Source: Teredinibacter turnerae
GTDB lineage: Bacteria > Pseudomonadota > Gammaproteobacteria > Pseudomonadales > Cellvibrionaceae
DNA length: 64,000 nt
Direction: 5' to 3'
Assembly (NCBI RefSeq): GCF_037935975.1
Contig: NZ_CP149817.1
Coordinates: forward strand, 4,526,001-4,590,000
This document shows, piece after piece, positions 28,703-37,647 of this stretch (position 1 is its first letter; the number at the start of each line of letters is the position of its first letter). The notes beneath the pieces were generated by a model, which worked only from the letters and a program-made list of their open reading frames with translations, did not search any database and was not told the DNA's origin. The translations under genes were made by a program, and so were the position numbers.

Positions 28703-30454
28703 ATGGAGACGCCCAGAGTTAGAATGAACCAGCCGAGTTTACCTGAATACATTAACGACCTGCAGTTGCCAACAACGGACCTTACCAAGTTGAGCTTCTG
28801 CGCGACTCGCCCGGCGAAAGTGGAAGAGTGGGCAAACGAATTTCGCGCCACCCAAACCACAGAAACCAGTATTCTGCTCTATCACAGCCTGCCCGAAGCT
28901 GCCCGTTTAAAATGCAGCTACGACACCCGCCTGGAGATCCTCGAAGCGCTGCGCCCAGCCGCGCAAAACGCAGTGCAAGGTTTAACCCGCAGCTTTCTGC
29001 AACAGCCGATAAACCTACCGGAGAGCGCACAAAAAACCGCCATCATTGCCCAGGCAATTCAAAAATCAATGATTGACGGTTACGGCCGATGCGTGTCGGA
29101 TATCTGCGCTCAAAAGCGCTTCAAACCTGTGGTTATGGAAGCGCTCGCCAAAGCGCTGCATCGCGCAATTACCGGCATCGGGCTGATCTTTTTCCGCAAT
29201 TATCAACTCTATACCCAATTGCCCACGGGCTTTTGGCACCAGCTACACGTCTATTTCCAAATTGCAGAATACTTTGACCTGCTCGCCACTCCGGTAAAAG
29301 ACCCGCTGCTGCTAAGCCGACCAGCAACCAATATCCAAACCGCGTATATGCGTGTGCTGCTGATGGCGACCGCCCGCATGAATCAATTGAGCCGCAACGA
29401 TATCGCTCAAATCTATCATGCACTCGAGAGCTGGTCGCAATACGCGCGCTTGCACCCGTCCGTATTGCAGGACAAAGACAATTTCTATCTGATCAATCTA
29501 AGCCGCGACCAGGGGCCGATCTATAAATCACGCTTCAACGGCAGCGAGATGGATCGCGTGTTGGAACTGGATTTTAGAGTACTCGTTAACCAGCTAAGTA
29601 AATATGCTCCCTCGTCCGACGAAGATCCGGATGTTCCCATCGGTGGCTCAGCGGCTATTTCGGTCCCATCCGGGTTCCCGCCGCCCTTGCTTGATCATCT
29701 CATGCAAAGCTGGAGCAGTGTCGCCCAGCGCAAACAAGAACGCCGCACCGTACAATCCCAGGCCGAGGTCAGCGTAGGAATGGTCGATACCCACTATCTG
29801 CTGTGCGGCGAACAAGCCTTCGATGAATTTGCAGCAGAGGACGTGTTTGAAGAAGGCTTTGAGCACTCAGTGATTGATATGCTCACTACAGGTATCGGGT
29901 CCGGCGATGAGAGTGCAACCAAGCGCAAAGCCTCCATTGTTTATCAGGTTCATATCCAAAACGTGAGCACCGGCGGCTGCTGCCTGTTATGGAAGGGAGA
30001 GATTCCTAAAAAGCTCCGCGCCGGGGAGATCATGGCTATCAAAGAGAGCGGTCGTCACAGCTGGAGCCTCGGTGTGGTGCGCTGGGTACGCCAATATCGC
30101 GGCCAGTCTCAATTGGGTATTCAAACCCTGGCAAACCACCCCAGACCCTACGGCATCGCGCAAGGGTTCGATATGGGCGGTTACTCCGACTATATGCGAG
30201 CGTTTTACCTACCCGCCAGCAAAAATGGTCGTCAACCCGAATCGCTACTTACCGCCAGCGCACCGTTTAAAGAATTGGATAAGGTTAAGCTGTTTGATGG
30301 CGACAGTGCAGTCTCAGCAAAACTTAACAAGCTGGTATTTGCGACCAGCGCTGTTCAACAATTTATATTTAACACGTTGGACGCACCACAAGCCCAACCA
30401 AAACGTGTAGCGGGCAGTCGCACACAAGAACAATTCGACGACGAATGGGATTAA
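28703..30454 (+). CDS. PilZ-like domain protein upstream of fimX
   Basis: A 583-residue cytoplasmic protein. Most of it (1-400) is helical and of no family I can name. The C-terminal region (about 405-500) looks like a PilZ beta barrel, with the NxSxxG motif as NVSTGG but without a clear RxxxR, so c-di-GMP binding is uncertain. ATG 28703 and ATG 28724 are both possible starts. TATACT at about 28679-28684 is a plausible -10. Its position just before fimX suggests a part in the same type IV pilus or c-di-GMP pathway; this is inferred from context. Confidence 0.75.
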   Translation: METPRVRMNQPSLPEYINDLQLPTTDLTKLSFCATRPAKVEEWANEFRATQTTETSILLYHSLPEAARLKCSYDTRLEILEALRPAAQNAVQGLTRSFLQQPINLPESAQKTAIIAQAIQKSMIDGYGRCVSDICAQKRFKPVVMEALAKALHRAITGIGLIFFRNYQLYTQLPTGFWHQLHVYFQIAEYFDLLATPVKDPLLLSRPATNIQTAYMRVLLMATARMNQLSRNDIAQIYHALESWSQYARLHPSVLQDKDNFYLINLSRDQGPIYKSRFNGSEMDRVLELDFRVLVNQLSKYAPSSDEDPDVPIGGSAAISVPSGFPPPLLDHLMQSWSSVAQRKQERRTVQSQAEVSVGMVDTHYLLCGEQAFDEFAAEDVFEEGFEHSVIDMLTTGIGSGDESATKRKASIVYQVHIQNVSTGGCCLLWKGEIPKKLRAGEIMAIKESGRHSWSLGVVRWVRQYRGQSQLGIQTLANHPRPYGIAQGFDMGGYSDYMRAFYLPASKNGRQPESLLTASAPFKELDKVKLFDGDSAVSAKLNKLVFATSAVQQFIFNTLDAPQAQPKRVAGSRTQEQFDDEWD

Positions 30455-30618
30455 TAATTCACACCCCAATTCCATTAAAGTTGAGCCACGTCTGGGGCTA
30501 CACGGGTATTTCTAGTACACTCGAAATTACGCAACGCATTAACTGGTCAGGGATTAGTCACTACAGTCCGGTTACAATTCATACGTACCTCTAAAATTTA
30601 GCTGCAGTTAGCCAATCT

Positions 30619-32715
30619 ATGTCGCAAACCAAAACCATCAGGTTGCTTATTCTCAACGACTCTCGCGCCGAAGCGGAGCGCCTTATCAGCATGCTCCACA
30701 ATGCCGGACGACCGGTGCGCGCGCAGCATGTAGAGAATGACGAAGCACTGAACAAGCTGCTTCAGGAAAAGGTGTGGGACCTTATGGTCGGCCTCGACAC
30801 CACCACCAACCTCAAGCCTTTAGAGGCTATTCGAATCATCCGCCGGTTGAATAAGGATGTACCACTCATTCTCCAAACCAACGACGAAACCATTCGCGGC
30901 ACTGTCGATGGCCTTAAGCTCGGTGCGGTCGATGTAGTCAAAGTCGACGAAGACCAGCACCTGTTATTTGTTATTCAGCGGGAGTTCAATAACCGCGAAG
31001 ACCGCGATCGCCGCCGTGTCGCCGAGCGCCGCTACAACGAAATCGAGCGTCGCAACCAGCAATTACTGGACAGTTCCCGGGATGCGATTGCCTTCGTGCA
31101 AGACGGTATGTTCCTGTATACCAACGACTCGTTCGTGGAGCTGCTAGATTACGACAGCCGCGATGATCTTGAATGTATGCCGGTGATCGATATCACCAAA
31201 GACCGCGACCAGGATAAAGTTAAGCGCTTTCTTAAAGATTTTATGCTCAAGGGCAGTGATATCGAATCCACCAAGCTGGAGTTTTCGGTGATCACCAAAG
31301 ACGGTGCGGAACGACCGCTCGCCATCGAAGTGCGCAAATCCACTTTTGAAGAAGAGCTCTGCACCCAGTTCCTCATTCGCACCAGCACGGCGGACAGCCA
31401 GGAACTGGAAGCACAAATTCAGCAAATCAAGAGTCAGGATCTCGCCACCGGTTTATACAACCGGGGTTACCTGCTGGACACGTTACACCTGGTAGTCGAA
31501 AACGCGGCCGGCGGCGCCAATAACAGTGCATTAATTCATATTGGCGTGGACAAGTTTCACGAAATCGTGGACGGCAAGCTGGGTATCGCCTCGGCAGATC
31601 TGGTGATTGGATCGATTGCCGATTTTGCGAAGTCACAGGTAAAAGCCGACGACGTTTTGTGCCGCTACAACGATAATTCGTTCATGCTGGTTATTCCCAA
31701 TATCGACCCGGAAACCGCGTTGGCGCGAGCGAAAACACTCTGTCAGAAGCTCACCTCCCACATCGTCGATATCGACGGCACCACCTTGCAGTTCGCTTAC
31801 GCGATTGGTATCTCGGTCGTCAACGAGACAACCGCCGACGCAGAGACCCCCATAGGCCAGGCGGTAAAAGCCTACGAACTGGCGCGTGCTGAAAACTCGA
31901 ACAACGCCGAAGACAAAGTGCGCCTGTATGAACCGGAGACCCGCGAGGAGACCAAGCGCGATGTTTCCCACTCGGTGCAAAAAGCGCTGGACGAAGGCCG
32001 CTTTAAACTGCTGTTCCAGCCAATTTTGAGTCTGCGCGGTTCAGACCGGGAACACTACGAAGTGCTGCTGCGAATGATTGGTGAAGACGGCAGCGAAATA
32101 TCGCCACAGGAATTTTTGTCTGCTGCAGCTAAAATTGGCGCGACCACGAAGATAGACCGCTGGGTGATTCTGGAATCCATCAAGTTGCTGTCCGAACACC
32201 GCAAGAACAGCACCAACACCCACCTCATCGTCAACCTCAGCCGCGAATCCGTGCTCGATGCCACCCTGCCACCCTGGATCAAAGTGGCGTTTAAAGCGGC
32301 CAATCTACCGCCTGATGCCTTGGTGTTTCAGCTCAACGAAATTGACGTCAACGACCATCTCAATGTTGCCGCTACCTTCTCGGAGCAGGTAACCAAGCTC
32401 GGCTCCAGCTGCAGTATCAACCGCTTTGGTTGCGCGTTAAATCCATTGAATGCGCTCCAACACGTGAAGGCTTCACATATCAAAATCGATGGCTCTTTCA
32501 CCCAGGAGTTGCAGGAAAATACGCCGGAAGCGGTTCAGGCACTGAACGAGCTGGTCAGCGAGCTGCATCAACTCGACAAAATTACCATTGTCCCGTTTGT
32601 CGAAAATGCCAGCGTGCTCTCCAAGCTCTGGCAATCAGGTGTGCATTACATCCAGGGTTACTACCTGCAGGGACCAGCCGAAGAAATGAACTACGATTTC
32701 GATACTGAAAGCTAA
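30619..32715 (+). CDS. fimX: FimX-like REC-PAS-GGDEF-EAL c-di-GMP effector
   Basis: A 698-residue multidomain signalling protein. An N-terminal receiver-like domain (about 8-125) is followed by a PAS domain (about 145-260), a degenerate GGDEF domain (about 275-440) and an EAL domain (about 455-690). The cyclase signature is replaced by NDNSF at 351-355, and the EAL motif is EVL at 481-483, as in Pseudomonas FimX. Such a protein binds c-di-GMP without turning it over and promotes type IV pilus assembly. The downstream convergent serB gene repeats the Pseudomonas order, which supports the name. No strong ribosome binding site is seen. Confidence 0.9.
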   Translation: MSQTKTIRLLILNDSRAEAERLISMLHNAGRPVRAQHVENDEALNKLLQEKVWDLMVGLDTTTNLKPLEAIRIIRRLNKDVPLILQTNDETIRGTVDGLKLGAVDVVKVDEDQHLLFVIQREFNNREDRDRRRVAERRYNEIERRNQQLLDSSRDAIAFVQDGMFLYTNDSFVELLDYDSRDDLECMPVIDITKDRDQDKVKRFLKDFMLKGSDIESTKLEFSVITKDGAERPLAIEVRKSTFEEELCTQFLIRTSTADSQELEAQIQQIKSQDLATGLYNRGYLLDTLHLVVENAAGGANNSALIHIGVDKFHEIVDGKLGIASADLVIGSIADFAKSQVKADDVLCRYNDNSFMLVIPNIDPETALARAKTLCQKLTSHIVDIDGTTLQFAYAIGISVVNETTADAETPIGQAVKAYELARAENSNNAEDKVRLYEPETREETKRDVSHSVQKALDEGRFKLLFQPILSLRGSDREHYEVLLRMIGEDGSEISPQEFLSAAAKIGATTKIDRWVILESIKLLSEHRKNSTNTHLIVNLSRESVLDATLPPWIKVAFKAANLPPDALVFQLNEIDVNDHLNVAATFSEQVTKLGSSCSINRFGCALNPLNALQHVKASHIKIDGSFTQELQENTPEAVQALNELVSELHQLDKITIVPFVENASVLSKLWQSGVHYIQGYYLQGPAEEMNYDFDTES

Positions 32716-32733
32716 CCGTTCCCGACACTGTTA

Positions 32734-32757
32734 AGTGACGCGAATTTTCGCGTCACT
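32734..32757. terminator. Strong hairpin shared by convergent fimX and serB
   Basis: AGTGACGCGAA pairs perfectly with TTCGCGTCACT around two T, an 11-bp stem. It includes the serB stop codon and begins 19 bases after the fimX stop. Neither strand has a T run, so it may act as an RNA-stabilising end or a weak terminator. Confidence 0.5.
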
Positions 32758-33961
32758 CCATTTCCCGATCCCTGAACCCCATAAGATAGAGAATGGCATC
32801 AAGGCCCAGCGTTGAAATCGCTTGCTCGGCCTCTGCCCGCACCAGGGGTTTTGCGCGAAAAGCGATTCCCAGCCCGGCAATACTCAGCATTGGCAGATCA
32901 TTCGCGCCATCACCCACGGCAACAACCTGTTCCAGGCTAATGCCTTCCTGCTCAGCAAGGGAGCGCAACAGCTCGGCTTTGCGCTGACCATTAACAATCT
33001 GGCCGGTAACATTACCAGTCACCTTGCCATCGACAATTTCCAGCTCATTGGCAAATACATAGTCGATACCCAGTTTCTGCTGTATGTAGCGACCAAAATA
33101 ATTAAACCCGCCGGAAAGGATCGCGGTTTTGTAGCCCAGCTTATTCAAGGTGGACACCAGCCGTGCGGCGCCTTCTGTCAGTGGCAAGCGTTGCGCGATA
33201 CCATCCAACACAGATTCATCCAACCCTTTTAACAGTGCCATGCGGGCCCGGAAGCTCTCGTTGAAATCCATCTCGCCGCGCATCGCAGCCTCAGTAATTG
33301 CAGCCACTTGATCACCAACCCCGGCAGCTTTCGCCAACTCATCGATGACCTCGGCTTCAATCAGGGTGGAATCCATATCAAAACACACCATGCGCCGGGT
33401 GCGCCGGAACATATTGTCTTCCTGGAAGGCGATATCCACATCCATATCCGATGCGATATCAGCCAGCGCCGCGCGCAGAACAGTAATATCCGCAACCCGG
33501 CCACGGGCGGAAAATTCAACACACGCCTGCCCTTTGTTTTCGGCATCCAGCGGCACTCGCCCGGTAAGACGGGAAATATTATCGATATTCAGGCCGTGCT
33601 CAGTGAGAATTTCCGCCAACGCGGAAATATGGCTCGCCGTAATGTGGCGTGCGAGCAATGTCACAATATGGCGCTGTTTACCTTGCTGACCCACCCAATC
33701 ACTGTAACTCTGTTCGCTGATAGGCTGAAAGCGCACTTGCATACCCGAGTCGTGCATTCGGTACAAAATATCTTTCACCGCCAGAGCCGAGGCTTCCTCC
33801 GAGGGTAACTCGACCAACATACCCAGCGACAGGTGATCGTGGATAACCGCCTGGCCAATATCGAGAATATTCGCGTGATTGCGAGCGAGGATTGCTGTTA
33901 CAGATGAAGTAACCCCCGGTCGATCTTCACCGGAGATATTGATAAGAATGAGTTCGCGCAC
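32753..33961 (-). CDS. serB: Phosphoserine phosphatase with two ACT domains
   Basis: A 402-residue cytoplasmic enzyme of serine synthesis. Two N-terminal ACT-like domains (about 1-170) precede the HAD phosphatase core. Asp195 and Asp197 in FDMDST are the nucleophile and the general acid/base. LSGGFNYF and VGDGANDLPML are the later HAD motifs. GTG 33961 is chosen over an upstream TTG because AGGAA lies seven bases before it and MRELILINISGEDRPG is the usual ACT start. It converges with fimX. Confidence 0.96.
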   Translation of the reverse strand: MRELILINISGEDRPGVTSSVTAILARNHANILDIGQAVIHDHLSLGMLVELPSEEASALAVKDILYRMHDSGMQVRFQPISEQSYSDWVGQQGKQRHIVTLLARHITASHISALAEILTEHGLNIDNISRLTGRVPLDAENKGQACVEFSARGRVADITVLRAALADIASDMDVDIAFQEDNMFRRTRRMVCFDMDSTLIEAEVIDELAKAAGVGDQVAAITEAAMRGEMDFNESFRARMALLKGLDESVLDGIAQRLPLTEGAARLVSTLNKLGYKTAILSGGFNYFGRYIQQKLGIDYVFANELEIVDGKVTGNVTGQIVNGQRKAELLRSLAEQEGISLEQVVAVGDGANDLPMLSIAGLGIAFRAKPLVRAEAEQAISTLGLDAILYLMGFRDREME

Positions 33962-34109
33962 ACCTATTTCCTGTTGCTTGCAGCCCAACGAAACGCCGTT
34001 GGCCAAAACGGCTGTGTATTATAAATGACTGCACCACAAAAACGAGCATTTGCCAAGCCGCGCCAATCTCACTAATGTATGCGACAAAAACCCCGCAGAG
34101 GATCGCCCG

Positions 34110-35192
34110 TTGCGCATAAAACTCGATTTCGCCAGCTTGAATCTCGGCCTGGCACTAGGTATAGCGCTTATTGCGATAGCCACCCTCCCCCATTTTAACC
34201 GCCTGCCCGAACGCTACCTCTCGGTGTACGGCCAAAGCCTGGCAACCATGGCGGCGGCACAGGCGATTGAGCCGACGTTTAAAAACGATTTAATCAGCCA
34301 GCAGGCAATTCTGCGGGAAGTGATGACACAACCCAAAACATTGCTCGCCACCATTCACGATGTAGAACACCAACTCGTGGTACAAGCGGGCGACTCCCGC
34401 TCTTTAGATTCACAGCTGAATGAGGCGTATACCGCGCCGATTTTGTTGCACAACAATATTGCTGGCTACCTGAGCGTGCACCTCGCAGTAGAAAAAACCG
34501 GTGCAGAAACCGTGTTTGTGGTGGCCGTGCTCGGCAGCGTACTACTCGCTGCATTTGCCCTGTTGCAGTTCCAGCGGCAAGGGCGGCTGATCTGGCCTGC
34601 GTTGCCACGTGCCCGCGCCATAGACCTGCCGCTAGACGCCGACAGCTCTCCGCAAGCGCCGGAAGACGACCCGGAAGAGCTGGAACCCAGCGAACCCCGA
34701 TTGGTGTACGCGATCATCCACATAAAAAACCTCCGCGTCCTGCAACAGCAACTCAATGCAGATAATTTTCGCAAAACCCTGTTGGCCGTAGAGCACACGA
34801 TAAGCGACGTGCTCGCGCTCTATGGCGGTGACGGCTTTGAGTGGCGCCACAACCTGGTAGAGTTGCGCTTCCTTGCCAACGACGCTGAGGATGAGGCGCT
34901 GTTTCGCGCTGTGTGCAGTGCTTGGTTAATCGTGGAACTGTGCAGTATCGTCAATACCATTCCGCTGGATTTGGCAGCATTGGTTTCTGCCAATCACCAG
35001 GACCTGACGCCGAGCGAACTCCAAATTTCCGGATTGGTTCTGGAAACTCAGGCCGCAAACGACGAACTTATCAGCCGACGCCTGCAACTGTTGGAGCTGG
35101 GCGCTGAAAGCGGACGCATGATAGTTGCTGATATCGCGCAGCCCTACCGCACCCTCCTGGAAAAACAGCGGTCGCAACTCGCCCAGCTTTAA
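34110..35192 (+). CDS. Unknown membrane protein divergent from serB
   Basis: A protein of about 360 residues starting at TTG 34110, with AGAGGAT six bases before it; the frame is open further up to TTG 34050. One membrane helix lies near the N-terminus and a second in the VFVVAVLGSVLLAAFALL stretch. A periplasmic loop of about 100 residues between them suggests a sensor. The cytoplasmic half (after an acidic Pro-rich linker) shows the alpha/beta pattern of a nucleotide-cyclase-like fold but no catalytic motif. I do not recognise a named family. A similar hypothetical gene follows serB in Pseudomonas, as far as I recall. Confidence 0.7.
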   Translation: MRIKLDFASLNLGLALGIALIAIATLPHFNRLPERYLSVYGQSLATMAAAQAIEPTFKNDLISQQAILREVMTQPKTLLATIHDVEHQLVVQAGDSRSLDSQLNEAYTAPILLHNNIAGYLSVHLAVEKTGAETVFVVAVLGSVLLAAFALLQFQRQGRLIWPALPRARAIDLPLDADSSPQAPEDDPEELEPSEPRLVYAIIHIKNLRVLQQQLNADNFRKTLLAVEHTISDVLALYGGDGFEWRHNLVELRFLANDAEDEALFRAVCSAWLIVELCSIVNTIPLDLAALVSANHQDLTPSELQISGLVLETQAANDELISRRLQLLELGAESGRMIVADIAQPYRTLLEKQRSQLAQL

Positions 35193-35845
35193 GGGGCACT
35201 CATTTACCACGTTCGCCTCTCGATCACAGCAAATGCGTGCCCACCGGTTTTCAGCACCGAAAAATACGGTCGTCCGGATAGTGTTAGCGGCGATCAGCGG
35301 GGTGCCCGCTAACCCCCGGACACAGAGCTGACACATTTGAGCCGCTGTGTTTGTCACATATTTTTCAAGTAAATCTCATGCGTTTTTTGGCTTAGACATT
35401 CGCCAGCATACTCCCCGGTAAACAGTGCTTGAAGATGTGATAACTAAACACTAACTGCAGCGTATTTTTGGCGTATAACAGTAGTAGTGAGTGCTGATGT
35501 GCCAAGAGATACATGGCCGGGAACAATAATCAACAAGACAGGTCGATGGATTCAGTCGCAGAACACCAGATCCGACGACAATCAATCCCGGCGACGTTGT
35601 GCATTCTAAGGTCTAACCAGTAACGGGATTATTTCGTGAGGAATTCATTCATCGAAAAGTGCATGATATACCCCGTCTGAGAGGGTTTTTGTCATGTAGG
35701 TTTCACAATCTCACTTTAGCCTTAGCGCGAATTGGATGGCCCCAAAACCGACCCGTTGTAACAGCGTACGGAGTGCCTATTTGGGACGCTCCACGCGCCA
35801 GAGAGAGGCGACTGACCATCCGCACATCGCGCATAGGGATCATTT
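35193..35845. other. Long intergenic region upstream of the OlsF-like gene
   Basis: A 650-base gap without a credible gene. It contains a candidate Pho box at 35689-35706 (listed separately) and several AT-rich patches. No terminator with a T run was found for the gene ending at 35192. Confidence 0.5.
35689..35706 (+). promoter_or_regulatory. Candidate Pho box
   Basis: TTGTCAT-GTAG-GTTTCAC has the 7-4-7 spacing of the PhoB box (CTGTCAT repeats) and matches 11 of 14 half-site positions. It lies 140 bases upstream of the ornithine-lipid synthase start. No consensus -10 is obvious at the expected distance. Judged by eye. Confidence 0.4.
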
Positions 35846-37567
35846 ATGATCAACGTCGAACAAGCCATCACTAATAAATTTCCCACGTTTGCGAGCAAGC
35901 CTGCACTTATTCGCAAACCGACTCTGTCGCTCCTTAAACGATTGATTCATGAAAATGAAATCAATCAGTTTCTAACCGATAATCAGTCTGCACGTGGTAT
36001 CGATTTTATCGACAGCGTACTCAACTATTTTAAATTCGAGTACACCGTGAGCCAGCGTGATATCAATCAGATACCATCAAAAGGTCGGGTTGTTATTATC
36101 GCCAACCACCCTATTGGTTCACTGGATGGCCTGGCAATTTTGAAGCTGGTCAGCGACGTGCGCAAAGACGTGAGAATCGTCGCCAACGACATGCTCATGC
36201 ATTTTGAAAATCTACGCGACCTGCTGATCCCCATGGACAACATGACTGGCGGCAGTGCACGCCGCAGTTATAAGCGCGTAATTGAGTCGTTAGAAAACGA
36301 GCAGGCGATTATCGTTTTTCCGGCTGGCGAAGTTTCCCGCGCGCACGCGACGGGTGTAAAAGACGGTGCCTGGCGCCCCGGTTTTTTACACTTCGCGCGC
36401 AAAAGCCATTCGCCTATATTACCCGTGCACATCAAGGCCAAAAATTCTCTGTTGTTCTACGGGGCGTCGGCGCTGTTTAAACCTCTGGGTACCGCACTGC
36501 TCGCTCACGAAATGTTTAATAAGCATTCGCGCCGTATCAGCTTCAGTATTGGCGAGCCGATCCCCCATGCTGCGTTGTTCACCGACCAGATTCAGGACCG
36601 AACTCTGGTCAAACGCCTGAAAAAACACGTCTATAGCCTCGCGCACAAAAAAAATAATCCGTTCGCGACCCAAAAGCGTCTTGCGGCGCCCGAGTCACCG
36701 GAAGAACTGGAACGGGAACTGGCAAGCGCGCAGCAAATCGGGATGACCCGCGACAACAACACCGTTTACCTGGTCCGCTACCGCCCCCACTCCGCAGTCA
36801 TTCGCGAAATCGGGCGTTTGCGCGAGCTGACATTTCGCGCGGCGGGAGAAGGCACTGGCCAAAAACGCGATCTGGATGAGTTCGACACCTATTACGAACA
36901 CCTGGTGTTGTGGAATGCCAATGCCCGTGAAATCGCGGGCTCTTACCGTATTGGCAATGGCCAGAACATTCTCGCGGAGCACGGTATTAAAGGATTTTAC
37001 ACTAGTACGCTCTACCGCTTTGATTCGCGCTTTGCGGAGTATTTTGCTCAGGGCGTGGAACTGGGGCGCAGTTTTGTTTCCCCCAAATATTGGGGCAAAG
37101 CCTGTCTGGATTATCTGTGGCAGGGACTCGGTGCCTACCTCGCACACAACCCACATTTGCGCTACTTGATTGGCCCCGTAAGCATGAGTGCGGACTATCC
37201 GCGTGACCTGATGGATACCCTGGTATTTTTCTACCGCCGTTACTACAAATTTGAAGCGGACATTGTAAAAGCCAATCACCCTTACCTGCTTTCCACAGAA
37301 CGCATGGCATTTTTGGATAAAGAGTTTGGCGACCGCGACGCGGATAAGGCCTTCGACTTTATGCAGGAAATTTTTAACGAGCGCGGCCACAAGTTACCTG
37401 TGTTATTCAAGCAATACACGGCGCTCTATGAAAAAGGTGGCTTCAAGTCACTGGTATTCAGCCGCGACCCAGACTTCGGCGACTGCCTCGACGGCTTGTG
37501 CATGGGCGACATTACCTACCTTAAACCCAGCAAAGCGAAGCGCTATATTGGCGAGCCTAAAGTGTAA
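35846..37567 (+). CDS. OlsF-like bifunctional ornithine lipid synthase
   Basis: A 573-residue fusion. The N-terminal part (about 50-260) is a PlsC-type acyltransferase with NHPIGSLDG (His88, Asp94) and the FPAGEVSR block. The C-terminal part (about 305-550) is an OlsB-like GNAT acyltransferase with FRAAGEG, FYTSTLYRF and LGRSFVSPKYWG. In OlsF the two halves add fatty acids to ornithine to make phosphorus-free ornithine lipids. The order here (O-acyltransferase then N-acyltransferase) matches OlsF. It converges on phoA across a shared terminator, and a candidate Pho box lies upstream. Some hemolysin-annotated proteins share this architecture, so the substrate needs proof. Confidence 0.82.
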   Translation: MINVEQAITNKFPTFASKPALIRKPTLSLLKRLIHENEINQFLTDNQSARGIDFIDSVLNYFKFEYTVSQRDINQIPSKGRVVIIANHPIGSLDGLAILKLVSDVRKDVRIVANDMLMHFENLRDLLIPMDNMTGGSARRSYKRVIESLENEQAIIVFPAGEVSRAHATGVKDGAWRPGFLHFARKSHSPILPVHIKAKNSLLFYGASALFKPLGTALLAHEMFNKHSRRISFSIGEPIPHAALFTDQIQDRTLVKRLKKHVYSLAHKKNNPFATQKRLAAPESPEELERELASAQQIGMTRDNNTVYLVRYRPHSAVIREIGRLRELTFRAAGEGTGQKRDLDEFDTYYEHLVLWNANAREIAGSYRIGNGQNILAEHGIKGFYTSTLYRFDSRFAEYFAQGVELGRSFVSPKYWGKACLDYLWQGLGAYLAHNPHLRYLIGPVSMSADYPRDLMDTLVFFYRRYYKFEADIVKANHPYLLSTERMAFLDKEFGDRDADKAFDFMQEIFNERGHKLPVLFKQYTALYEKGGFKSLVFSRDPDFGDCLDGLCMGDITYLKPSKAKRYIGEPKV

Positions 37568-37583
37568 TTAAACCAGTAACAAT

Positions 37584-37617
37584 TAAAAAAAGGGGCGCTC
37601 GAAACGCCCCTTTTTTT
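37584..37617. terminator. Bidirectional Rho-independent terminator
   Basis: GGGGCG and CGCCCC form a stem, flanked by seven A on the left and seven T on the right. It serves both the + strand lipid synthase gene (stop at 37567) and the - strand phoA gene (stop at 37648). Confidence 0.93.
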
Positions 37618-37647
37618 ATTCCTGCTTCCTGAATAGATTAACGTCGA

